Notes: generated by a model from the letters alone, not told the origin. A DNA stretch of 64,000 nt from Leptospira soteropolitanensis (GCF_026151655.1 NZ_JAMQPN010000010.1:1-64000), one strand, 5' to 3'; counted from the stretch's first letter, positions 25,002 through 33,961 are shown. Numbers and translations are program-made.

Positions 25002-27590
25002 ATGTCGGCACTTTCTCCCAAATATCTTTGTCCACATTGCCAAAAGGCATCTCGATTGCCAGAACCAATCCCTCGGGAAGGTAAATTTCAGCTAACATGC
25101 GCTCATTGTAAAGAAAAGGTAATTCTCAATTTTGTAGATTATCATTTCGAGATTTTGCAAGTAGTACCGAAAGAGCCGGTAGTTACGGATGATACTCAGT
25201 CATTCCAACCATTTAAAATTCCTACGACTCCCATAGCAAAACCAAGTTCCTTCCAGGAAAAAGTTCAATCCAAATCGAAACCAATTTGGGAACGTAAAGT
25301 GGTTTTTGTGCGAGAACCAGAAGAACGACAATTCAAACCAAAACCATTAAAACAAAGATTAACCACAGGTAGTAAAAAAAAATTTTCATTTTCCTATTGG
25401 AAAATAACATTCACAGTTACTTCAATATGCCTTTTTTTATTCATTCTTGGGTTTTCTTATTTTGTTGCTGGAGTCCTTGCTACTAAAAAAGAAGTGCCTA
25501 TTTATTTGGAGTCCCTTTCGAAAAATATTCCCACTAAAATTTTAGATCGTAATGGACAGATGGTGAGTGAAATTTTTCAAAAGAGAACTTCCACCTTACG
25601 TTTGCAAGATTACCCAGAGGATATGATATCGATCCTTCTAAATATTGAAGATCAAAAATTTTTCTTTCATGGTGGGATTGATTATTCAGCAATTCTCAGG
25701 GCTTTTTTAAAAAATATCATTAACTTAAGTTATAAACAAGGTGCTTCGACCATTACTCAACAGTTAGCAAGAATCATTTTGGATGATCGTCGTAAAAGTT
25801 TAAATCGTAAATGGCGAGAAGCACAACTGGCATTTGCTTTAGAGTCTGTGTTAACGAAAGAACAAATATTAGAAACTTATATGAACCATGTGTATTTGGG
25901 ACATGGAGCATTTGGATTTGGAGAAGGGATTAAATTTTATTTTCAGAAGAATCCAATGGAGTTAAGTAAAGAAGAAATGGTGCTTCTTGCGTCACTTCCG
26001 TCTGCACCAAACAAATACTCTCCTCTTAAAAATCCGGAAGATTCTTATACCCGGGTTCGCGCTATATTACAAATGTTTCGGAATCGTGGCATTTATCCCA
26101 ATTTAGACCGCGAAAAAATTGTTAGTTTTTATCATAATCTTTCTACTCGTTCCCCGAATGAAACTGTTTTTGGTTCGAGACAAGACATTGCTCCTTATGT
26201 GACCGAACATGTTCGCGGGATTCTTTCTTCTTTAGAAGGTGATAAAAATATTTATGAAAGTGGTGGGTATACAGTAGAAACAACCTTGGACCGAGGTGCC
26301 CAAGAACTCATTGGTCCGATTGTTCGTGAATATTTAACAAAATCTCGAAAGTCAGGGAAAATACAAAAAAAGAGAGTGCGAGTAAAACCAGAATCACCAT
26401 TAGATTTGGCATTTCGCCAAAAACTGGAAGAGGTTTCTATTTTAAACGAACTCGTTTGGAATACGGATAGTCTGGATTCGGAAAAAGATACAAGCGTCGT
26501 ACAAGCTGCCATTGTGGGAATTCAACCAAACACAGGTCAGGTGTTGTTTTTACATGGTGGAGAAGAGTTTAATTCACAAAACCAGTTCAATCGTGCTACC
26601 CAAATGCGTAGACAAACCGGTAGTTCCATCAAGGCAGTGTTATACGCCTCAGCCATTGATGCTGGAGTCATCCAATCAGGCACAAGAATTTTAGATGCTC
26701 CTTTGTATTACCGAGGAGGTGGGGGAAAAGAGTGGGCTCCTGAAAATTTAGGAGGTAACTTTGACGGTGAAATTTCTCTTCGCACAGCTCTAGTGAAATC
26801 AAAAAACACAGCAGCGGTTCAAGTCGCAGAACGATTGGGAAGTGCAGGTATAGAACGTTATTTTACAAAATACTTTTTTCCAAATGATTCAGAAAAAAAA
26901 GCACGATACCGGGGAGACTTATCTTTAGCACTTGGTACTTTAGAAATATCTCCTATGGAGATGGCATCTGCTTTTACCGGCTTTGTGAACCAAGGTACTG
27001 TCAAACGTCCTTATCTAATCCAAAGGATAAAAAATGCGAAGGGTGTTGTTTTGTATGAAGCTGGTGGTTCTGACGAATTCAAATTAAAATTACCACCGGA
27101 ACGCCAAGTCATTCGTCCTGATACGGCAGAAGTGATGGTATCCCTACTTAGAGATAGTGGTCGTGCCAGTGGAGTCAGAAATGGTAGTTATGCGGGAGAT
27201 TTAATCGGCAAAACAGGAACTACTAATGATTATAAAGATGCATGGTTTGTTGGGGCAAGACCTGATTTATCTTTGGCTGTTTGGGTTGGTTATGATAATC
27301 CAAAATTTGGAATGGGTCCTAGTGGGCTCGGAGGGGCAGTGGCAGCTCCTCTTTGGGGAGAAATTGTCTCTTCCATTGATAAAAAAAATATAATTCCTAA
27401 AATACAATTCAGCCAACCAGTGTATGCAAAACCTTTTAAAATATGTGCATTAACAGGTAAACAAGCTGGGTCCCATTGTCCAGTAGCAAATGAGCTTTAT
27501 CTTTCCGATTACCCTCCTGAAGGAATTTGTACAGAAGATCATAAAGCAACGCATTCAGAAAACAAAGATTTGATGAAGGGGTTGTACTAG
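25002..27590 (+). CDS. Class A penicillin-binding protein with N-terminal Cys4 ribbon
   Basis: An 862-residue bifunctional murein synthase. A cytoplasmic Cys4 ribbon (C10PHC13, C33AHC36) precedes one membrane helix (~134-160). The glycosyltransferase 51 domain has catalytic motif EDQKFFFHGGIDY and QGASTITQQLARI. The transpeptidase has SxxK in TGSSIKAVLY, SxN in SKNTAAVQ and KTG in GKTGTTNDYKDAWFVG. A short Cys-containing tail ends the protein. PBP1A/1C-type proteins polymerise and cross-link peptidoglycan at the inner membrane. The zinc-ribbon-like head is unusual for the family. Ribosome site AGGGAGA; the next gene starts directly after its stop. Confidence 0.9.
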   Translation: MSALSPKYLCPHCQKASRLPEPIPREGKFQLTCAHCKEKVILNFVDYHFEILQVVPKEPVVTDDTQSFQPFKIPTTPIAKPSSFQEKVQSKSKPIWERKVVFVREPEERQFKPKPLKQRLTTGSKKKFSFSYWKITFTVTSICLFLFILGFSYFVAGVLATKKEVPIYLESLSKNIPTKILDRNGQMVSEIFQKRTSTLRLQDYPEDMISILLNIEDQKFFFHGGIDYSAILRAFLKNIINLSYKQGASTITQQLARIILDDRRKSLNRKWREAQLAFALESVLTKEQILETYMNHVYLGHGAFGFGEGIKFYFQKNPMELSKEEMVLLASLPSAPNKYSPLKNPEDSYTRVRAILQMFRNRGIYPNLDREKIVSFYHNLSTRSPNETVFGSRQDIAPYVTEHVRGILSSLEGDKNIYESGGYTVETTLDRGAQELIGPIVREYLTKSRKSGKIQKKRVRVKPESPLDLAFRQKLEEVSILNELVWNTDSLDSEKDTSVVQAAIVGIQPNTGQVLFLHGGEEFNSQNQFNRATQMRRQTGSSIKAVLYASAIDAGVIQSGTRILDAPLYYRGGGGKEWAPENLGGNFDGEISLRTALVKSKNTAAVQVAERLGSAGIERYFTKYFFPNDSEKKARYRGDLSLALGTLEISPMEMASAFTGFVNQGTVKRPYLIQRIKNAKGVVLYEAGGSDEFKLKLPPERQVIRPDTAEVMVSLLRDSGRASGVRNGSYAGDLIGKTGTTNDYKDAWFVGARPDLSLAVWVGYDNPKFGMGPSGLGGAVAAPLWGEIVSSIDKKNIIPKIQFSQPVYAKPFKICALTGKQAGSHCPVANELYLSDYPPEGICTEDHKATHSENKDLMKGLY

Positions 27591-28559
27591 ATGAAAAGAT
27601 ATCATATATCATTCCATTGCCTAATATTTCTATTGTATGTAATGGGATACACTCCATCGGTATTCGCCAATTCTTATTATGAAGCTGGGTATGAGATGGA
27701 ACAATTAAATACTCTATTTGCCATTCCGCTATATGAAAAGGCATTAACAGAAAAACCATCTGGTAAATTACAGAAGGCAGTAGTATCCAGACTTTTCTTT
27801 TTATATAAAAAACATGGGAAGTTACTGGACGCATTGTTTTTAGGAAGTAAGTATCCAAATCTCATTCCTACCAAAGAGAGAAGTTGGATTTGGACAAACT
27901 TAGCAGAAATTTATAGACCTATTAGTGTTTCTGAACTTTCCTCAACATATGTACTTGCTAGTAAATCCTCTCCGGAAAAATATTTGGAATTATCGGAACA
28001 TTTGAAAAATGCCGCCTCGCAAAAGTTATACGAATTTGCATCTATTATTCTTTTGAAACGCAAACAATATAAAGCGATTTTATCAATTTATGCAGAGAAT
28101 CCCGGTATGGTAAAAACCCCATTGTTTATTGGGATTTCTGAATTTAAAATTGGCGCAGATTCAGGTAAAGAATTTTTGAAAACAATATTAGGTGATACAG
28201 ATCGTGAGCGCACTGACCAAGAAAAATCCGATGTATTGTATTTGATGGGTGTTTATTATCGCCAAACAGCGGACTATGATTTGTCTGCTCGTTACTTTCG
28301 AATGAGTGGAAGTTTTGGATCAAAACCAAGAGGAGATTTAGAGACAACAAAATCCTTGGTATTAAAGGGAAATTCCAAAGAGATGTGTTCGACTTTTAAA
28401 TTTACTATATCCTCCTCTGATGAAATAGAAACTCTCTTAAATTTTTATTGTTCTCCGAATGCAAACAGTTCTTGGAAACCTTATGAACCGAGTATTCGTA
28501 TTTTGGCAGAAAGAGAGGGAAATGAATTTTTAACATTACTCTTTCCAGGGATCAACTAA
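27591..28559 (+). CDS. Exported helical-repeat protein, function unknown
   Basis: A 322-residue protein with a signal peptide (cleavage near VFANSYY). The body is helix-rich, with TPR/Sel1-like pairs such as AIPLYEKALTEKPSGKLQKA and SDVLYLMGVYYRQTADYD. Such repeats usually hold protein partners. The ATG follows the PBP stop without a gap, and its own stop overlaps the next start as TAATG. A role as periplasmic partner of the PBP is plausible from position only. Confidence 0.7.
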   Translation: MKRYHISFHCLIFLLYVMGYTPSVFANSYYEAGYEMEQLNTLFAIPLYEKALTEKPSGKLQKAVVSRLFFLYKKHGKLLDALFLGSKYPNLIPTKERSWIWTNLAEIYRPISVSELSSTYVLASKSSPEKYLELSEHLKNAASQKLYEFASIILLKRKQYKAILSIYAENPGMVKTPLFIGISEFKIGADSGKEFLKTILGDTDRERTDQEKSDVLYLMGVYYRQTADYDLSARYFRMSGSFGSKPRGDLETTKSLVLKGNSKEMCSTFKFTISSSDEIETLLNFYCSPNANSSWKPYEPSIRILAEREGNEFLTLLFPGIN

Positions 28560-29032
28560 TGAAAATATTCTCATATCTATCGATTTGTTTTACAAGATTT
28601 TTGGTAATCGTTTTATTATCTTTCACCTATCCTTTATTAGCAAATTTTTTAGTCACACCAGAACAAAATCTGCGATTGGAACTTGTCGGATCTTCTCGAG
28701 ATCAAATTCGTTTTTGCAAACAGAAACCAATACAGGTATTTGGTCGTAATCCAGTAACTTCTTCTGGCACATGTCAGTTTTTACCGGAAGCAGAAGTGAG
28801 TTTAGATCATTTTTTTACTGAAGAACTTGCGGACACGGAAGAAACACAATGGGCTTTCTATGATGGATCGGGCAAACAATTGTTTCCGACAGTCACTTGG
28901 GAAGGGCAAGAGACATTGAATTTCATATCTGTGGTGCGATCAAAACGCGGACAATTTGGTATGCAATTGCAAAGGAAAAGAGACGAAGCGTATTTTTTCT
29001 ATCGAACGAAGATTCAAAACTGGGTGATTTAG
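28559..29032 (+). CDS. Small exported protein, function unknown
   Basis: A 157-residue protein with a hydrophobic N-terminal signal (LVIVLLSFTYPLLA) and a beta-rich mature part containing one Cys pair (RFCKQKP and GTCQFLP) that could form a disulfide. No family recognised. It is the last gene of the GPx-ChaN-PBP run and ends 12 bp before a convergent membrane-protein gene. Confidence 0.65.
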   Translation: MKIFSYLSICFTRFLVIVLLSFTYPLLANFLVTPEQNLRLELVGSSRDQIRFCKQKPIQVFGRNPVTSSGTCQFLPEAEVSLDHFFTEELADTEETQWAFYDGSGKQLFPTVTWEGQETLNFISVVRSKRGQFGMQLQRKRDEAYFFYRTKIQNWVI

Positions 29033-29044
29033 ATGAAAGAAGTT

Positions 29045-29446
29045 CTAAGAAGACTTTTCTTTTTGTCTTAAGTATTGTAAGATCCAAATAACGATTGGTA
29101 AACTTAATTCTAAACAAACATAAACGTTAAGTCTAACCTCTGTTGGAATTCCAACGGTGATCATTGAAATCACACGACCTAGACCTGATAAAAAAACAGC
29201 TGTACCCATCACATAGATAAGATCTCCTTGTTTACGAATGGTAATTGCCACCCAGAATGCAATGAGGCCAGCACCAAGAAGAATCCCAGCTAAATAACGA
29301 TATACATTGTCTGCATAGGGAGTAACAGCTGTTCCCTCGGGCATGATGAGGGAAACACCTTTGATTAAATTGGTAATTCCACCGGAAAGACCAATTAGAA
29401 ACACAAGGAAAAATAGGATCTGTAGGATTCTTTCTTTTTTGTTCAT
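29045..29446 (-). CDS. Four-helix membrane protein (DUF4345-like)
   Basis: A 133-residue protein with four membrane helices (~8-28, 48-68, 74-96 and 104-126). The pattern YRYLAGILLGAGLIAFWVA with a central GRVISM loop resembles the DUF4345 family of small inner-membrane proteins. No catalytic motif is visible and the function is unknown. Single gene, convergent with the preceding operon. Confidence 0.7.
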   Translation of the reverse strand: MNKKERILQILFFLVFLIGLSGGITNLIKGVSLIMPEGTAVTPYADNVYRYLAGILLGAGLIAFWVAITIRKQGDLIYVMGTAVFLSGLGRVISMITVGIPTEVRLNVYVCLELSLPIVIWILQYLRQKEKSS

Positions 29447-29678
29447 TTGGACCTTTTCTATCGCTATAGGTTTTTTGGAGCAAACTATAATTTGGTGGGA
29501 AATTAAATGTTAGGGGGGTATTGAAATCCCTCAATTAGTTAAAAAAGTTTCCAAAAACTGTTATTTCTGTTTTAAAAACACCAAAATTCCGTTCAAAACG
29601 GTTTATGGTTCGCTCATTGGCGAAAAAAGTGTAGATCCATATTCTATTTTTCTAATGATAGTTCGGAAGTTAGGTTAT
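29447..29678. other. Intergenic region between divergent genes
   Basis: This 232-bp AT-rich stretch separates the DUF4345-like gene (leftward) from the small-lipoprotein genes (rightward). I see no stable hairpin, tRNA or convincing frame in it. It should hold both promoters, but no box pair stands out. Confidence 0.4.
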
Positions 29679-29975
29679 ATGAAATCTTTAATTTTTATTT
29701 TAATTGTGACTGTGTTGAATTGCACAGACCAAAAGGATTTTTGTAGGCAAACCGTCGAAGGTAAGGGTGGCGGTTTCTTTGAGGGTGATGCTGAATCGCT
29801 TTGTGCAAGTTATTTAGTTTTTGATCAAACCGTAAGAATCAATATAGAGAGTGGACGCCCTTCTTCGTTTGCTCGTTTCTTATCAGATCAATATTTGTTG
29901 CTTTGCCTCTATAAAACCATCGAGGAACGGAAGTGTGAAAAAAAATCGGAATACATCCCACATTTTGGGTATTAA
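29679..29975 (+). CDS. Small Cys-containing lipoprotein A
   Basis: A 98-residue lipoprotein with signal MKSLIFILIVTVLNC and lipobox VLNC. I choose the ATG at 29679, which has an AGG/GGAAG region just upstream, over the ATG at 29655. The mature chain has further Cys residues (DFCRQ, SLCASY, LLCLYK, RKCEKK). Together with the next gene it shows the pattern C-x(n)-LVL/LVF-x(n)-C-LYK/TYLKKK-x-CE, which suggests a local duplication. No function recognised. Confidence 0.6.
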   Translation: MKSLIFILIVTVLNCTDQKDFCRQTVEGKGGGFFEGDAESLCASYLVFDQTVRINIESGRPSSFARFLSDQYLLLCLYKTIEERKCEKKSEYIPHFGY

Positions 29976-29984
29976 GTTAAAGTG

Positions 29985-30338
29985 ATGAAGCAGCTTCGAA
30001 ACATATTTTGCCTGATCCTCATTGTTACTCTAACAAACTGTATGGTTGGTAAAAAGGAAGATGCGTGTAAATACTATCTGGATAGGGATTTTAAATCATA
30101 CTGTGAACAACTAGTTCTTTTATCGCCTACAATATTGAAAGAGGATAAAAATTTAGGACAAGCGATCGCTTCCAACATTGTGTTAGTCGGTTGCGCCACC
30201 TATCTCAAAAAGAAAAAGGAATGTGAAAGAGAAGAGAATCGTTACCTTCCGGGTCTATATGGGATGAATGAATTCAGGCAAAATCTGGACTTTTTAAAAA
30301 AAGAAGAGAACCAATATATTTGTAGTATTTATGGATAA
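29985..30338 (+). CDS. Small Cys-containing lipoprotein B
   Basis: A 117-residue lipoprotein with lipobox LTNC and the ATG at 29985 (a GTG precedes it at 29982). The Cys spacing (DACKYYLD, SYCEQLVLL, VGCATYLKKKKECE) parallels lipoprotein A, 9 bp upstream. Likely secreted to the periplasm or outer membrane. Function unknown. Confidence 0.6.
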   Translation: MKQLRNIFCLILIVTLTNCMVGKKEDACKYYLDRDFKSYCEQLVLLSPTILKEDKNLGQAIASNIVLVGCATYLKKKKECEREENRYLPGLYGMNEFRQNLDFLKKEENQYICSIYG

Positions 30339-30374
30339 TGGTGTAATATAGATTATGCGGAAAATTCAAAAATT

Positions 30375-31502
30375 ATGATCATCAAAAGAATTGTACAAAT
30401 TTATCTGATATTTTTCCTTTTCATCTTCCCAGTTTTCTCTGAAGAAACTAATATAGAAAAGGAAAATAATAAATCAATTGAAGAATTAAAAGAAGAAGAA
30501 AAGAGATTAGAAGAACTTCTTAATAAGAAAGAACAGGAATATAAGTTAATAAGAAAAGAAAGACTGCGAAAGGAATTTAATTCTGATTTTATACATTCAG
30601 TAACAATTTCCCTATCTCCAAATCTGTCTCAAGGTTACAACAGTCCGAATTCACATGAGGTGCCATATATTCTTTACATCCCTCGACTCAACAATCAAGA
30701 CACACCTAGCCGCAACAAGACTTTGTTCTTATCCTATTTTAATTTACCTAGTAACATTGGATTTCAATTTTATGCGATCAATATATCCTCTAATCCGAGT
30801 ATCATTGGATATGACCCCTCAAATAGCCAACTTTTTGAAATTCATGATGCAAAAAATAAAACAGAAGTTACATTTTTATTTTTTAAAATGTTCTCTATTA
30901 CAGAAAATTCAAAATTTGGATTTTTAGTTGGTCTAACAAATCAAAATGAAGAATATACTCGTTCGGATAAATATTATAATTCTATGGCTTACTTCCGACA
31001 AAATCAGAAATTTGCTGGATGGGGTCCAGAGATAGGATTAAGCTTTCAATATACGTTATTCGGTAAAATTAAAATTTCCAATAATCTCTCATTTTTTGTT
31101 ACAGATAACAATTATAGTTACTCCAGGCTTTTTTATAGTCAGAATTTTCAATATTATATTGAGGCTTATGATACTAACAGTATTCCAGGAATCAGATTGT
31201 TAACAAATGGCAATAGTTTGAAAAATGGGTCTATACAAACTACTGGATTTCGAAACTTTTTAACTTTGGAATTTCCGGTTTTAGATAATATTGGATTCAA
31301 TTTAGGACTAATGACTTCCATTAGAAATATAAAATTTCGAAATTTTGATGCCGATACTTTAGGTTTTTCAAGAGATGGTATGAGATATGAAACACAAAAT
31401 GGGATTGAGCAATATTTATTAACTTCCGCTTTTTATTCTAATACAAAAAATCAAACTACCTTCTATTCGAATATTAATTTCGGACTTACTTTTTATCATT
31501 AA
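30375..31502 (+). CDS. Putative outer-membrane beta-barrel protein with coiled-coil N-terminus
   Basis: A 375-residue protein with a signal peptide (cleavage near VFSEE), then a charged coiled coil of ~50 residues (EELKEEEKRLEELLNKKEQE). A long series of alternating aromatic/polar strands follows, such as GFQFYAINISS, EIGLSFQYTLFGKIKIS and LTFYH at the very end. A terminal aromatic residue near the C-end and this strand pattern fit an outer-membrane barrel. No family recognised. It lies in a patch of small lipoproteins and looks like accessory surface content. Confidence 0.6.
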   Translation: MIIKRIVQIYLIFFLFIFPVFSEETNIEKENNKSIEELKEEEKRLEELLNKKEQEYKLIRKERLRKEFNSDFIHSVTISLSPNLSQGYNSPNSHEVPYILYIPRLNNQDTPSRNKTLFLSYFNLPSNIGFQFYAINISSNPSIIGYDPSNSQLFEIHDAKNKTEVTFLFFKMFSITENSKFGFLVGLTNQNEEYTRSDKYYNSMAYFRQNQKFAGWGPEIGLSFQYTLFGKIKISNNLSFFVTDNNYSYSRLFYSQNFQYYIEAYDTNSIPGIRLLTNGNSLKNGSIQTTGFRNFLTLEFPVLDNIGFNLGLMTSIRNIKFRNFDADTLGFSRDGMRYETQNGIEQYLLTSAFYSNTKNQTTFYSNINFGLTFYH

Positions 31503-31565
31503 CATGCTGCGTTTAATAGAGACGGCTATATTCCTTCTGAACTAAGAGCCAGCCTAGGTCGGTAA
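31503..31565 (+). pseudogene. In-frame 20-codon tail after the barrel gene stop (gene fragment?)
   Basis: Directly after the TAA of the barrel gene the same frame continues open for 20 codons, reading HAAFNRDGYIPSELRASLGR, and then ends in TAA. The composition (Arg, Ala, Gly) and codons differ from the barrel gene. It may be the tail of another lost gene joined by deletion, or chance. Short and uncertain. Confidence 0.25.
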
Positions 31566-31608
31566 GTGTGTTGGTTATGCAAAGTAGCAAAAAAATTTTG
31601 AGGAAGAC

Positions 31609-31893
31609 ATGAAAAAAATAACAATAATACTGATTCTATTTCACCTTCAATGCGCAGATGGCGAAAGGCAGAATTGCAGAGAAAATTTGGATTCTATTGA
31701 ATTTCAGAAAATAATGGCTTTAAGTTTACTGGTGCCAATTCCAAAAAATACAGATCAAGAAAATGAAAGCCGCAAAAACATTGGCCTTGTTAACTTTGTT
31801 TATACTCAAAACAAAGCGGAAGAGAGAAAACGAATATGCGATAATAAATTAGTATTTAAAATCTTTGAACCAGAAGCAAATGATTTTGATTAA
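31609..31893 (+). CDS. Small lipoprotein C
   Basis: A 94-residue lipoprotein with signal MKKITIILILFHLQC (lipobox HLQC) after a GAGG-type site. The mature part is charged (NCRENLDSIEF, then NKAEERKRICDNK) and has the paired Cys layout of lipoproteins A and B, though sequence similarity is faint. It probably belongs to the same loose local family. Function unknown. Confidence 0.55.
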   Translation: MKKITIILILFHLQCADGERQNCRENLDSIEFQKIMALSLLVPIPKNTDQENESRKNIGLVNFVYTQNKAEERKRICDNKLVFKIFEPEANDFD

Positions 31894-31921
31894 TGTTGGC
31901 AGAACACTGATAAGATCACAA

Positions 31922-32173
31922 AAAATGAGGTGTCGGAATAAAAATGAAGTTTCTTTTGTTTTGGAATATTGGGCAAGTTTAAATGGCATTCTATCAAACG
32001 GATCTTTTATTCATGCAGGAAAGTTATCCTTTGAAAATAAATATTTAGAACATGTAATTGGTATTATTGATTCTATTTTAATCGCAGAAACCAAACAGAG
32101 AAAATTAAAACTTTGGACATCGGATAAGAAAATTTTAAAACTCCTCACTCCCCAATATATCTTTGAATTATAG
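31922..32173 (+). CDS. Hypothetical frame, possible gene remnant
   Basis: An open frame of about 84 codons begins near MRCRNKNEVSFVLEYWASLN and ends KKILKLLTPQYIFEL. A longer version of the frame starts at 31865 and would overlap lipoprotein C by 29 bp. There is no clear ribosome site and no recognised family. Composition is ordinary for the genome, so it may be a real small protein or a fragment. Confidence 0.3.
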   Translation, partial: KMRCRNKNEVSFVLEYWASLNGILSNGSFIHAGKLSFENKYLEHVIGIIDSILIAETKQRKLKLWTSDKKILKLLTPQYIFEL

Positions 32174-32199
32174 AAAATACGCTGTATAAAAGCTTCGGA

Positions 32200-32216
32200 A
32201 ACTTAGTTTGGGCAGG
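32200..32216. repeat. Direct repeat of the tRNA-Tyr 3' end (copy 1)
   Basis: AACTTAGTTTGGGCAGG is identical to 32440-32456, where it spans the 3' end of tRNA-Tyr (TGGGCAGG is the acceptor end) plus 9 bases downstream of the tRNA. The two copies flank a 223-bp GC-rich block. Confidence 0.75.
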
Positions 32217-32439
32217 ACGGATCGCCCACCCATCGCTCCGCCATCGTGGCTACGTTCGCGCGGGCCCGTCACCGCTCGCTTTTCCGCATCGTGCGGAAAC
32301 TGCTCCATCCCCCCTTGCTTGCCTTCGGCAATCAACATCGCCTCAGCTTTTTACGAAAGCTTCGCGGGGTCGCAGACGATCTCCTCTATTCGAATCCTTC
32401 GATCAGTTGTTAGTTGGGAGATTTGTTCCGTTGAAAAGG
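32217..32439. repeat. GC-rich non-coding block with hairpins between the direct repeats
   Basis: This 223-bp block is visibly richer in G+C than its surroundings and contains several short perfect hairpins: TTCCGCA-TCG-TGCGGAA, TTGCC-TTC-GGCAA and AGCTTT-ttacg-AAAGCT. An open frame across it is uninterrupted only because of its composition and runs on into the tRNAs. I read it as a dispersed repeat or a small inserted element, not a gene. Confidence 0.5.
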
Positions 32440-32448
32440 AACTTAGTT

Positions 32449-32456
<8 letters not shown>
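32440..32456. repeat. Direct repeat at the tRNA-Tyr 3' end (copy 2)
   Basis: Second copy of the 17-bp repeat also found at 32200-32216. Its right half is the intact tRNA-Tyr acceptor end and its left half is the sequence just downstream of that tRNA. Confidence 0.75.
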
Positions 32457-32536
<80 letters not shown>

Positions 32537-32542
32537 GTTGCA

Positions 32543-32617
32543 TGGAGCCGCCTGAGGGATTTGAACCTCCGACCGGCTGTTTACAAAACAGCTGCTCTAC
32601 CACTGAGCTAAGGCGGC
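32543..32617 (-). tRNA. tRNA-Thr (TGT)
   Basis: On the minus strand GCCGCCT pairs with AGGCGGC. The D arm is AGCTCAGTGGTAGAGCA, the anticodon arm is GCTGT-TTTGTAA-ACAGC with anticodon TGT, and the T arm contains GGTTCAAATCC. The 3' end is discriminator T followed by an encoded CCA at 32543-32545. It lies 12 bp upstream of tRNA-Tyr on the same strand, so both are likely one transcript. Confidence 0.95.
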
Positions 32618-32701
32618 ATGCATATCCAATTTTTGTGAAAAGCGGTTAAGGTCAAATAAAAATTCTTTGAGCGGAGGCGGATTCTTTCAGAATGACAGGA
32701 G

Positions 32702-33091
32702 ATGGCACTGTTTTTGGTCAATTCTCTCATGACGATTTCCATTATTGGATTCTATTTGGGTTATTTCTTTCGAAAGAGAGACCAAAAACGACATAGATTC
32801 TTCAACACAATCGGGATTTTGGCAAATCTTTCCGCCGCTGTTTACCTTTTGAGCATTAAGTATTTGTTAGGTGGGATAGCCTTTCACCAAATTTATCCAA
32901 CAGCACCGGAAATTATTATCCACATCCATCGTTTTTTTGCAGCCATTGCGCTCATTCTTATGTTGTGTATGGGTTATTTGGGATGGAAAAGAAAACGAAA
33001 CTTACACGTAAAATTGCATTACATCTTTTTGCCATTGTACACGATTGTTTATATCTCCGGTCTGTTTTTATTTCAATCAAAACCGCTTTAA
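32702..33091 (+). CDS. DUF420-like integral membrane protein
   Basis: A 129-residue protein with four membrane helices. His residues sit at helix ends (GGIAFHQIYP, IIIHIHRFFAA, NLHVKLHYIFLP) in the pattern seen in DUF420/YozB-type proteins related to haem-copper oxidase assembly. The assignment rests on helix count and His pattern only. Its stop lies 9 bp before the transketolase start, so the two may be co-transcribed. Confidence 0.55.
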   Translation: MALFLVNSLMTISIIGFYLGYFFRKRDQKRHRFFNTIGILANLSAAVYLLSIKYLLGGIAFHQIYPTAPEIIIHIHRFFAAIALILMLCMGYLGWKRKRNLHVKLHYIFLPLYTIVYISGLFLFQSKPL

Positions 33092-33100
33092 GGAATGTTC

Positions 33101-33913
33101 ATGGAAAAAATTGAAGTCGCAAAGAAGTTTGCAAAAGATATCCGAATCCAAGTAATTAAAATGGTCACTGCTGCCAATTCTGGTCACCCAGGTGGTCCTC
33201 TTGGACTTGCTGATATTTATGCTGCACTGTATACTTCTGTTTTAAAACATGATCCAAAAAATCCGGATTGGGCAGAAAGAGACCGACTCATTCTTTCTAA
33301 CGGCCATGTTTGTGCAGTTCGTTATGCTTCTATGGGCCTATCTGGATATTTTCCTGTAGAGGATCTACTTACATTTCGAAATATTAATTCTTATCTCCAA
33401 GGCCATCCTTCTACTCGTTATATGAAAGGACTCGAATCGAGTTCAGGTTCTCTTGGACAAGGTTTGTCTGTTTCTGTTGGTTTGGCTCTTGGTGCAAAAT
33501 TAAAAAAAGAGACATATAAAATTTATACATGTATTTCTGACGGTGAATGCGGTGAAGGAATGACTTGGGAAGCTGCACAATCGGCAGTTCATTTCAAAAC
33601 TGACAATCTCATTGCTTTTATGGATCGGAATTATATTCAAATCGATGGTAACACTGAAGAAGTAATGAAGTTAGAGCCATTGGATAAAAAGTTCGAAATG
33701 TTTGGTTGGAATGTAATCAATGCAGACGGACATAATATGGAAGAGATCTTTGCAGCCTTTACAAAAGCTAAACAACACACTGGTGGACCTACACTCATTG
33801 TCTTTAGAACCATTTTAGGAAAAGGTGTTTCTTATATGGAAAACAATCCTAAATGGCATGGAACTCCTCCAAATAAAGAACAAGAAGCGCAAGCACTAGC
33901 AGAATTGGTTTAA
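33101..33913 (+). CDS. Transketolase, N-terminal (TPP-binding) subunit
   Basis: A 270-residue protein equal to the pyrophosphate-binding half of transketolase. Visible motifs are [50 protein letters not shown], the TPP/Mg motif [15 protein letters not shown] and [12 protein letters not shown] choose the ATG at 33101, which has AGGA six bases upstream; the ATG at 33095 abuts that site. Split transketolases need a C-terminal subunit, which is not encoded next to it here. The enzyme transfers two-carbon units in the non-oxidative pentose phosphate pathway. Confidence 0.92.
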   Translation: MEKIEVAKKFAKDIRIQVIKMVTAANSGHPGGPLGLADIYAALYTSVLKHDPKNPDWAERDRLILSNGHVCAVRYASMGLSGYFPVEDLLTFRNINSYLQGHPSTRYMKGLESSSGSLGQGLSVSVGLALGAKLKKETYKIYTCISDGECGEGMTWEAAQSAVHFKTDNLIAFMDRNYIQIDGNTEEVMKLEPLDKKFEMFGWNVINADGHNMEEIFAAFTKAKQHTGGPTLIVFRTILGKGVSYMENNPKWHGTPPNKEQEAQALAELV

Positions 33914-33927
33914 TCTTCTAGATTCGA

Positions 33928-33955
33928 TTGACATTTTTGTTTTTATAAAGATAGT
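33928..33955 (+). promoter_or_regulatory. Promoter placed for a leaderless transcript (SirB1-like gene)
   Basis: A consensus TTGACA at 33928-33933, a 16-bp spacer and GATAGT at 33950-33955 lie six bases before the ATG at 33962. There is no ribosome site. The geometry is the same as at 4428-4462. Confidence 0.5.
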
Positions 33956-33961
33956 TTTTGC

